Below, piece by piece: positions 9,216-17,804 of a stretch of 39,975 nt of DNA (positions within the stretch are counted from its first letter, which is position 1; each line of letters begins with the position of its first letter). The translations under genes and the position numbers were made by a program. The stretch lies in NCBI GenBank assembly GCA_900095095.1, contig FMBT01000596.1:1-39975 (forward strand), in the 5' to 3' direction. The notes below the pieces were generated by a model that saw only the letters and a list, made by a program, of their open reading frames with translations, searched no databases and was not told the DNA's origin. The stretch is from Fragilariopsis cylindrus CCMP1102 (taxonomy: Eukaryota; Bacillariophyta; Bacillariophyceae; Bacillariales; Bacillariaceae).

Positions 9216-10106
9216 ATGAGATTATTACGGATCGCAGTTGGAACAACAAATCCATGTAAAATTGACGCCGTTACGAAAGCTATTAAACAATCTATCGAAA
9301 GTACAACTGGATCCATCGATATTGTCGATATCGACCTTCAAGGATTTTCTGTGATTCCAGTGTACCTGATCAACCCTTTGGTGATGTACGTGTCATGTTG
9401 TGTGCTATGTTTTTTACTGTTGTTTTGTTGTTGTTGTTGTTTTATTGTTGTCGTTGTACTGTACTGTGCTTGTACTTGTACTAAGTCTCATCGTGTTCCT
9501 CTCTCATCCCTTCTTTTTTTTTATGTATATTTCTGTTCAATAGGAACAAACAATAAATGGTGCTAAAAATAGAGCTGTTAATGCGTATCGTGCATATCGT
9601 GAGGTTAACAATGTATATCCACATTTAAGTTTTGGATTAGAAGGTGGATTAGAATGGAATACTACTATTCTCGATCAAGAGAATGATAAAACATTATGGT
9701 GTATGGCATGGATGGCTGTATATGGACGAAGAAAATCATTACTTGTTGATATTATGGCATCACGTCATTCCACATGTTGGCAACCAGATAAGAAACCAAT
9801 ATTTAGTTTATCAAAAACAGGTTCATTTATGTTACCACCACCAATCAGCAAACTTGTCAAAGAAGGGATGGAACTGGGTGATGCGGATGATACAATTTCT
9901 GGTCGTACTAAATCCAGTCATGGATCTGGTACGGTGGATATTTGACAGACGATATGATCGATCGATCCGCATATTATGAACATGCCTTAATTCTTGCCTT
10001 AATACCCTGGATAAGACCTGATATGTACAATTCAAAAGGATTGTCTACTAATAATGACGATACAGCAACAAAATCGGAGGAACTAGAGGGGGTGATGAAG
10101 GTTTGA
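9216..10106 (+). CDS. Inosine/xanthosine triphosphatase, YjjX/DUF84 family (one intron, two apparent frameshifts)
   Basis: A house-cleaning NTPase expected to hydrolyse ITP/XTP and keep deaminated purines out of nucleic acids. Exon 1 (9216-9385) starts MRLLRIAVGTTNPCKIDAVT, the family's N-terminal TxNxxK phosphate-binding motif. Intron: GTACGT...AATAG at 9386-9543 (158 bp). Exon 2 continues EQTINGAKNRAVNAYRA, SFGLEGGLEW, WCMAWMAVYGRR and DDTISGRTKSSHGSGTVDI, all typical of the family. Two single-base losses break the frame. One is at about 9352-9356: the next frame gives SSVPDQPFGD, the conserved QPFGDEET-type motif. The other is at 9940-9943, where TTT would need a fourth T: the next frame gives LTDDMIDRSAYYEHALILAL to the stop at 10104-10106. 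Joined, the protein is about 240 aa, slightly longer than bacterial YjjX. The sequence between the breaks is well conserved, so the gene looks functional apart from the indels. Confidence 0.85.
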
Positions 10107-10273
10107 ACTACTAGTATACGGCATTTATTTTGGGAGAAATTAAAATAAATACAGTAGACTGACTCAGTTGACAATTATTATTAAAACAAAAAATTGGAAA
10201 AATAAATGAACAATCCTCACTATGAAACTGCAATTGATTTTTACGCAGCGTGAATTTTTTTTCCTCTCTCTGC

Positions 10274-13200
10274 CTAAACAACATCATTTAACAACGCGAT
10301 GGCACGTTCAAGCCGATGGATAACTTTTGGATGTGTTGGATCCATTAAGGTTGGAAAATGATCCTCAATATTATTGTCGACAGCTATTGTATCAAGAAGT
10401 CGTTGTTCTTCGTCCACTACGTGGGACAATGGTTTCAAAGAGTTATATATATCCTGAACTTCTTGCATTGCACCACTTAAAATTTCATCGTCCAATAATT
10501 GTATCATTTTTTCAAAGCTGCTTTCCAAATTGTTGTTGTTTCCATTTCCATTTCCTGCTAAAAATTCCAAATTGGAAATACTAGATGCAGCTCGCATCAG
10601 ATACGCATCCAATGATGATTCTCCTGTTTGAGATCCGGGTGTCATACGGATTTCATCTAATGTAGCCTTTGCTGAATTTGCTCGTCGCAGACGATATCCT
10701 AAACTATCCAATGCTAACGACGATTTCGACATTTCCACTTTCACTACAACACCATCTACAATTTTAGAGGGCGTCAGTTCAATAACGACTGCGGCATCCG
10801 CCATATCATATTTCCAGGTACCGGATCCACCAAATCTAGAATAGGGAATTTCTATACCATTAGAATATACTTTTTGTGGTGGTTTAGTGTTCGTCAGTCG
10901 AAGAGTCGTAGTACGATACGAAGGTGTCGTGTCGTATGTACCTTCAGTTGTGACAGTGAATATTAAGGTGTTGGTTGTTGTTGTTGTTGTATCATCGTCC
11001 CCTCGAAGAAGAGAATGTGGCGTGTGTGATTTTTCGATTTTGTACATTGCTCTAGTAATGGCCAATTTACCGCGAAGATAGGCCGTACTGACTCCGTCGT
11101 CTTCATAGACAGTACCGACTCCAGACGTTGGAGCTCCAGTTGCAAGATAGACAGTCCAGATCAAATGAGTGTATTCCTTTCGAGCTAGACCGATGGTTTC
11201 TCCAGGAAGGACGGGTAGGCTAGGAACGATCGATCCGGCTTTGACAAAAATTGGAATATCCTCCAAATCGACTTGTAATGATAACGACGAAGACCCGTCA
11301 CTAGCACCAGAGATAATTCTACCATCCAATAAACCTATCCAAATACCTGGAGGAATCCAAATCCTTAACTCTGTCAATCCAGTAGTTTTATTCGAGGGGG
11401 TGACAACGGGTGCTACCATCATTCATCACCAAGTAGATACTGGGAAGCAAAGGCAGAGGAATTTTTATTGGGACGTGGATTTGCTGTTTCGTACGCTCCT
11501 TCCAATGTAGGCCATTCATAATACAACGGTGTAACATATCCCACTCCTGTTTCATAAGTTTTGCGGACAGAACTATATAAATATGGGATTAATCTTCCTC
11601 TTAGTCGTAAGGCTTTTCCATTAGCTTCAGCGTTTTCAGATTTCCATGGTTCTGCTATGACGCAAGTTTCTGGGTCGATTTTTGCGCATCTTCCCGCAGA
11701 TTCTCCTCTGTCATGAGTTCGTGCTATATGAGAAACAACCGACCATTGTAACCACCTAGTAAATAGTTCAGGGTTAGCGCCCGACGTATCGTGAGACCAA
11801 ATTGCTCCAACATTAGTCGCTGTCATACTAAAATAGGGTTGAAATGAAAGTTCGTCCCAGGATTGAGCTGCATCTCCACTGAAATGGACCGGATAACGAT
11901 GAGCTCCCAATCCACCAAATCTAGCTAGAACCATACTGCGGCTGGATTGATAACGTCGTTGGGCGTTCGTTGAGCGAATATGTGCAAGCCAAATTGTTGG
12001 ATTTTGTTTATTTCCTGCAGCTCCACCCTCTCCTTTTTCACCTTCCCCTTGTTGCCAGTCTATCCACCAGAAGTCAACTCCATCCTCTTCCAATGGTCGC
12101 AATATAGTATCCTCTAATGCATATGCTATAGTGGAATTAACGATGGAAAATTTTATAGTTTCATTGGTATCTTGTACTTTTCCAATTGCACGACACATTT
12201 CCGGGTAGTGCGTCTCATGAGAATGTACGCCTTCGCGTCGTGGAGATTCAGAGTGACTGCCAATTTACGATACTTCAAGTATGAAATTGAATCATTGTGA
12301 TTTGAGAAAAGATGATCATCCCAAGAATATCCTGTCCAACGATCTTTGGTGTGCCAATTCATGTCCAAAACAACGACATCCAATGGGAGAGAATGTTGTT
12401 CGTATTCCTTAACTATTTCAACAACATTCCAGGTGTATAATCGTACCATCGTGAAAACCATACACCAAGTGCATATTGGGTAAGAGTGGGATCCGACCAC
12501 CAATTTTGATATAGTCTTGTAGTGCACCCTTAAAATCCAATCCATGGCCAAGAATATAAATATCTTCTTTATCCACGTTCGGTTCTGCCCACCAAGAATG
12601 ATCGTCATCCAATGCCCAGTTAATGTATCATTAATAATCGCATATCCCGACCTTGAAATCAATCCAGGTTCACAATGTGCATCCGGTGTATGATCCGAAC
12701 AATTTAAAGAAACCACCTCTTGAAGATCCAATGTTCGAATTGTTCCCAGTAAGTTGAGCGGATCGACAGTACCGTATTTGTATGTCCAAAAGATTTAGAG
12801 TCCTTATCGTCGTTTTGTGTTGGAATTTTCCTTTTACTTGGAAGGTATTAGGAGACAACTGGGAACCGATCTCATATGTCAACGTCAGATGTTCTGTTGA
12901 AATTGTGAGGTACTTTTTAGTCTCATTTTTATCATTCTTCACTTGTTTTATCTCGGAGGTATATGTTGGTACTTGTAAATTCCGATTTATTACAGCGATC
13001 GTCTTCCGGTCCTCACAGACAAAATTATTAGAAGAACAATCTTCGATCCGTATTAATCGAGATGTTAATACGGTGAATCTTATATTATTCGAAATCACTA
13101 TAGCATCCGGATTAGCAACAGGATTATCCGACGAAGGATCCCATGCCCAAGGACTGTTGTCGCCGGAAAAAATACTACTACTACTAGAGGAAGCGCCTAG

Positions 13201-13296
13201 TACATCACAGCAGATCCACAACCATGCTAAGATCAGTTTCACGAAATTCTTTCCCTTATTCATAGTATTAAAATAACATTTGTTCTCTCTATTCAT
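10274..13296 (-). CDS. Glycoside hydrolase family 31 (alpha-glucosidase-like), secretory, about seven apparent frameshifts
   Basis: A family 31 alpha-glycosidase. The N-terminus has a signal peptide from the ATG at 13263 (KNFVKLILAWLWICCDVLG); an upstream ATG at 13296 adds 11 residues. The N-terminal beta domain ends with NLLGTIRTLDLQEV. The TIM barrel follows in pieces: DDDHSWWAEP, GVWFSRWYDYTPG, LDVVVLDMNWHTKDRWTGYS, DFWWIDWQQG (the Asp of WIDWQQ is the likely nucleophile) and HFSGDAAQSWDEL (the Asp is the likely acid/base). ARTHDRGES and FASQYLLGDE are next, and the C-terminal beta domain (MMVAPVV to DIPIFVKAGSIVPS) runs from 11422 to 10274. Apparent single-base losses occur near 12815, 12770, 12620, 12478, 12432, 12237 and 11421, mostly at short A runs. 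All catalytic motifs survive. Substrate unknown; the WIDWQQ variant resembles a bacterial-type GH31 subgroup rather than the WxDMNE enzymes. The protein would be secreted or ER/Golgi. Confidence 0.83.
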
Positions 13297-13673
13297 GAAG
13301 AAGTAAGTTCGTGTATTAATAGTAGCTGACGATACATCATGAAATTTGAAATATGAAATCTTTTATTTTCGGCATATCTTTTTCCAGAATTTAGGACTGT
13401 TTAAGTCTAAACCATCGTGCATGTAGCACGACTCAAATTCCGTTACTTTTTTTCAAATCGGAATGAAATCATTTTTTTCATTTTTTGAAATAAAGTTGAA
13501 AGTAGCGAGTAAGTACTGTAAGTAGGACTATAGTAATAGTAATGGTTGTATCTCTATCCATCCTTTTCTATTCGACATAGACGTATGAATCGGACGATTT
13601 ACCGTTCAAGAGTAGTAGAGTCAGTCGAACCAATCATATTCCCCTCCCATTCAAATGCACGACAATTATCATC
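13297..13673. promoter_or_regulatory. Divergent intergenic region between GH31 and the tandem glycosyltransferase
   Basis: A 377-bp AT-rich spacer between head-to-head genes, so it probably contains both promoters. A small perfect inverted repeat, TCGTGC-ATGTA-GCACGA, lies at about 13414-13430. No TATA or initiator element is distinct enough to call. Confidence 0.4.
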
Positions 13674-15401
13674 ATGAATATCATCCATCGAACATACGTC
13701 ATCATAACAGCATGTGGTGTAACAGCGCTTCTATCTATGATCCGTGACTACTCCTCCACAAGCAGAGCTCTTTTTTCTCGCAACAACGAATTAAGTTTTG
13801 ACAACAATCCACGCATCAGTAAATCCAGACGTCATTACCTGAGGGACGAAAAGCTTGACTCACGATATTCTACTACTCATCAAAATATACGGGGACAATT
13901 TTCATTGATTCTGAATGACGAAGATAATATCGACGGCAGCCAACATCGAGGAATACTAAGAGTTTCAAGTGATAAGTTAGGAAGATGGATGAAAATTAGA
14001 CACACTCCAAATGATTCTGTATTTATAGTGGGTGGTGAAATCATCCATAAAGTGGGTACGGAATACTCTAAATTCGTAGATGATATGCGACTCGTAATTG
14101 ACGCAAATCATACTATTTTACCTTCCTGGAAAGTTAATAGTAATAATAGTCACAATAATGATCATCAAAACAACAACAGCAATAGCAATAGCAACAGCAA
14201 CAGCAACAGCAACGAACATATCTGTCATGTCTTACGTGTCATGACGAATCGAATTGATCTGACCCTGATACCCGATGGGGGGATACCACCCATCGTTCTT
14301 AATGTTACAGCCGATTGCATTGCACTCGACGAATCAATGGATGGACAAGGAAATACAATCTTAGCACTGTACGGTCTTCGACTAATTTCAGCATTGGCCA
14401 AGATAGATTTTGAATTCCAATGCTATAGCAACAATTCTGGCTATAGTAATAATAACAATAACAGAAGCAGAAAAGAAAAGGCACGCAAGCTTCGATGGGT
14501 CTTCCCGTGGTTTGCTTCCTACCAATCCGCGACAACGTCGGAACAACCTTGGCCGTATAGTGGAAACGAACCGACTCAAGAGGAAGCCTGTTCCACAACT
14601 CTTGATAGTATGCCACTGGATAAGATGGCAGATCAGATCCGAAATGATGTACGTAAAATGGCAGTGCAATTGATTGGCCCTAGAATTGATTCGAGTAGGA
14701 TCCATCCACTAGTACCGTTAGACGTCGATCCTTGGATCCCTAACATCACCATGGACGATGTTATTATTCATTTTCCATGTCACCACGATGCATATGATAA
14801 TAAAATTTTAATAGGCCGCGAAGTAGATTATGCTCAGAATGGTGAAAGGGGTGGAAAGATAAATAATAATCCTATCAGTATTATGCACTTTACTGAATAC
14901 ACTAAACGTATATCAAAAAACGTCAAATCGATTGGAATCATAACTGAAACGTCAACAAATGAAAGGCGACTCTTCAATGAAACGAATGATTGGTGCCATA
15001 ATGGAAGTGAGATATTGCTACGGTACCTGAAGGAATTTTATGCTTCTCAATCAATTAGTATTTCCATTTATGATAATGACGCACTGCCGTTACAATACGC
15101 TCGAATTGCTATGGCAAAACTAAGTTTCAGCTCTTTTAGTACGTTTGGTATGATACCAATCATTGGAGCTTTCGGTGAAGGATATTTTCTACCAACTGTA
15201 GGAGATGATAGTCAAAATATTATCCAGAATATTATCTCTGGTAAGTATGAAGGCTTTGATAATATACATCTGATGGATACCAATAATATTCTTTCTCCTA
15301 AACAACTATCATCCATGGACTTTGATAGCATATCAGAGTTGCTAACAGTAATGGAAAGCAACAGCAATGAGAAAGATGCATTAGCGAGAACAGCGACGTG
15401 A
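13674..15401 (+). CDS. Putative Golgi glycosyltransferase, N-terminal copy with degenerate HxRCGD motif
   Basis: A 575-residue frame. It begins with a short cytosolic tail and a single hydrophobic anchor (TYVIITACGVTALLSMI, about residues 7-24), as in type II Golgi enzymes. The rest is a domain shared with the next frame: NVTADCIALDESMDGQGN, ALYGLRLISALAKIDFEFQC, WPYSGNEPTQEEAC, DKMADQIRNDVRKMAVQLIG, DDVIIHFPCHHDAYDN, KNVKSIGIITET and PLQYARIAMAKLSFSSFSTF. The second copy has HFRCGD at the position where this copy reads HFPCHHD, so it has probably lost catalytic residues. The HxRxGD-type motif recalls alpha-1,2 and O-fucosyltransferase-like folds, but family membership is inferred. Several N-x-S/T sites and an Asn-Ser repeat (about 14141-14215) are present. 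The frame ends at a TGA at 15399-15401 that overlaps the next frame. Confidence 0.6.
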   Translation: MNIIHRTYVIITACGVTALLSMIRDYSSTSRALFSRNNELSFDNNPRISKSRRHYLRDEKLDSRYSTTHQNIRGQFSLILNDEDNIDGSQHRGILRVSSDKLGRWMKIRHTPNDSVFIVGGEIIHKVGTEYSKFVDDMRLVIDANHTILPSWKVNSNNSHNNDHQNNNSNSNSNSNSNSNEHICHVLRVMTNRIDLTLIPDGGIPPIVLNVTADCIALDESMDGQGNTILALYGLRLISALAKIDFEFQCYSNNSGYSNNNNNRSRKEKARKLRWVFPWFASYQSATTSEQPWPYSGNEPTQEEACSTTLDSMPLDKMADQIRNDVRKMAVQLIGPRIDSSRIHPLVPLDVDPWIPNITMDDVIIHFPCHHDAYDNKILIGREVDYAQNGERGGKINNNPISIMHFTEYTKRISKNVKSIGIITETSTNERRLFNETNDWCHNGSEILLRYLKEFYASQSISISIYDNDALPLQYARIAMAKLSFSSFSTFGMIPIIGAFGEGYFLPTVGDDSQNIIQNIISGKYEGFDNIHLMDTNNILSPKQLSSMDFDSISELLTVMESNSNEKDALARTAT

Positions 15402-16651
15402 AGAATGCAACAAACGTGAGCTCAAATTCAAATAATATGCTGGTATGGAATGAAGAGATGTACCAAACTATTCAGGTAGAGGGGTATTTACCTGATACTT
15501 CAAGAATGATTCGAGTTGATAACGAAATGGGCTATATCAACAAAAATGGACAACTCGTTGTAGATGTGAATGAAACGGTTCTTTTCTGGCACAATGGACA
15601 GGAAAAGCTCTGTAACATCTTACAGAACATGACACTAGCCAGTTCTCTAGAAGCAACCGCACCTGTTCCGTCTACTGTATTGAATGTTACCATGGACTGT
15701 ATCGATCAAAACACCGAAAAGAAACAGGGTCTAGGACAGGGGAATTGGGTTACTGCTATCTATGCTTCTAGGATGGCTGCTTACCTTGCCGGTGTAGACT
15801 TTAAGTTCCAATGTTTGGATGGACAAAACTCAAAGATGAATCTTTTGTTACCATGGTTTGATAGACACCAAGTTGCAAATCCAATTAATCGAACCATCTG
15901 GCCGTACGGGGGAGAACGACCAAATACAAAGGAAGCATGTACAGTGAAATATCCTCATCTTCGTATTGATAAAATGGCACTGCAGATCCAAGATGATCTA
16001 AGGAAAATGGCCGTTACACTGCTTGGTACAAGAGATGAGATTCGTCAGCATCCCGATGTTCCAGTAGATGCCGAACCTCTCATCCCTAATATACAACTAG
16101 ATGATGTCGCGCTTCATTTTCGGTGTGGGGATGTCCTAGGTGGCGCAAATCGTAATGATTTTGGTATGATTCGCTATAATGAATATAAAAAGTGGATTCC
16201 AAAAGATACAGAAAGTATTGGAATTTTGACTCAACCTTTCGAAAAAGAGAGAAATAGGGGGAGGGACTCAGGAAAAACTGAAAATTGCCGCACTGTCGTG
16301 TTTGCACTAGTAGAATATCTTCAAGATTTTGCACCCAAAGCCAAGATTACAATTCATAATGGTAGTAACGAGACACTTCCCTTGGCGTACGCCCGTCTCG
16401 TCATGGCAAACTACGCAATTACCTCCTTGACTAGCTTCGGTATATTTCCAATTGTTGGTACTTTTGGACAGGGTTTCTTTCAAGAAGGTAATCGAGGAGT
16501 GAATCCTTTCGCAACTTACATTCCTAGTATCTTAGACAACATACACGAGATGAATGCAAATGTTAGAACAACGGCACAGATGAAAGGCAAGTCGGTTGAA
16601 GACCTCGTTGAATGGTTTGTGGAAAACCCTGAAACTAACCCTGTATATTAA
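15398..16651 (+). CDS. Putative Golgi glycosyltransferase, C-terminal copy with intact HxRCGD motif (probably fused to preceding frame)
   Basis: This frame is open from upstream of 15398 and runs to a TAA at 16649-16651. It has no good start at its 5' end (first ATG at 15438), and both frames are open from 15371 to 15398. A one-base indel there would join it to the preceding frame into one protein of about 990 aa. It repeats the same domain: NVTMDCIDQ, AIYASRMAAYLAGVDFKFQC, WPYGGERPNTKEAC, DKMALQIQDDLRKMAVTLLG, then DDVALHFRCGDVLGG, FGMIRYNEYKKWIPKDTESI, GILTQPFEKE, PLAYARLVMANYAITSLTSF and GIFPIVGTFGQGFF. HFRCGD is the likely donor-binding motif, as in fucosyltransferase-like enzymes. Pairing an intact copy with a degenerate one suggests a regulatory or structural first domain. 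Acceptor and sugar are unknown. Confidence 0.62.
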   Translation: MKNATNVSSNSNNMLVWNEEMYQTIQVEGYLPDTSRMIRVDNEMGYINKNGQLVVDVNETVLFWHNGQEKLCNILQNMTLASSLEATAPVPSTVLNVTMDCIDQNTEKKQGLGQGNWVTAIYASRMAAYLAGVDFKFQCLDGQNSKMNLLLPWFDRHQVANPINRTIWPYGGERPNTKEACTVKYPHLRIDKMALQIQDDLRKMAVTLLGTRDEIRQHPDVPVDAEPLIPNIQLDDVALHFRCGDVLGGANRNDFGMIRYNEYKKWIPKDTESIGILTQPFEKERNRGRDSGKTENCRTVVFALVEYLQDFAPKAKITIHNGSNETLPLAYARLVMANYAITSLTSFGIFPIVGTFGQGFFQEGNRGVNPFATYIPSILDNIHEMNANVRTTAQMKGKSVEDLVEWFVENPETNPVY

Positions 16652-17804
16652 GCTGCTACATAATAAAGATGAATCAACGTCATTTAATCGAAAATCATAC
16701 AAATTGTAAAATATAAACTTGTTGTAGTTTTATATTTATTGATACTGTTATGTATCTGGACCAAATTGAGCACAGGTTTCGAGATAGAATGTATACAGGA
16801 TATATTCTAATGATGTTGCATGTTCAACGATCTCCATCCTTTCTCAAATTTGATGACGTTAATAATATGCGTGATGCGATGATATGATATGATGATGTGT
16901 GATATGATGTATATTTATTCTAAGAATTTCCCCCAATGGATAGCATTAGATACTGCGTATCGCTTTTTCTTTTCTGTCCCTATTTAATCATCAACAGTCC
17001 CTTGAGGCCACGAAGTCGCGACTTCTTTTGTTCCTTGGCCTTTAGTTTCTGCATTGACCCCTTTGCTTGGAGACTTTTAGCTAATAGGAATCCAAAGAAT
17101 AAAATGGATGATCGCGCTCGATGATCGAAATATCAATACCGGTACGGCCAAGAATAGCAGCTATTCGGCGCGCAAAAATTAACTGTTATTTGTTACTGTA
17201 CCTACTGTACCTACTACCGTAACGTAAGTACAATAAGAAGCTATTAGACTAATAGGTATGATTGTATGTATGTAACAATGAATGAATGATACTCAAAGTG
17301 TGTATCAAGAGGAATATTCCAATCAATATTTCTCATCTACTCCCTCCGTGCACCGCTAACTCCATTCACCAAGGTGCACGCAATGAACTTAGACGCACTT
17401 GCCGGAGGCCTACAATCAGTCAGTTGCTTCGATCTTCGTAACGATGATCTCGCGTGCTGAGCCCGATGTCGAGCACACGCATGGCAAGCAAAAGATGCGT
17501 CCACACACAACACAAGAGCATCAATTTTACTATTTATTATATCCTCTTGTCTGCACATCATCATACAACCTCATAATTAGATTTTTCAAACGAGATCATG
17601 AGGTTGCGTGTGCGAGGCCCCAAAATTTGTGGATATGAGAGAGGTTCAACCTAAGATACAGTCCGTATGTAAAAAGTGTACTAATGTAGAATGCCAACCA
17701 ACTTGTACAAAGTATATGGTATCTTTTTCGATACGTACGGCAAAAAAGAATAACAAAATCTTTCCTCCAATCGGACACAACCTGAGGAGGCAGTGAATAA
17801 AAAA
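16652..17804. other. Intergenic region, no convincing gene
   Basis: About 1.15 kb between two plus-strand genes. ATGATATGATG-type short repeats lie at 16869-16912. A less AT-rich stretch at about 17337-17640 has frames on both strands but no recognisable motif, and could hold a non-coding RNA or 5' UTR. A minus-strand frame ending near 16984 has a Lys-rich tail (MQKLKAKEQKKSRLRGLKGL) but no start or family. The promoter of the lysine-rich gene must lie in the last few hundred bases. Confidence 0.4.

Noticed and set aside
4029..13296. Programmed ribosomal frameshifting as the common cause of the indels
   Set aside because: Direction differs between sites, there is no shared slippery heptamer or shift-stop context, and up to seven shifts in one gene are needed.
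16984..17110. Lys-rich minus-strand frame as a terminal exon
   Set aside because: No start, no convincing acceptor and no recognisable partner exon nearby.
17337..17564. Cys/Ser/Ala-rich minus-strand frame as a gene
   Set aside because: Composition and codon use do not resemble neighbouring genes, and there is no motif; it may instead be part of an unrecognised RNA or UTR.
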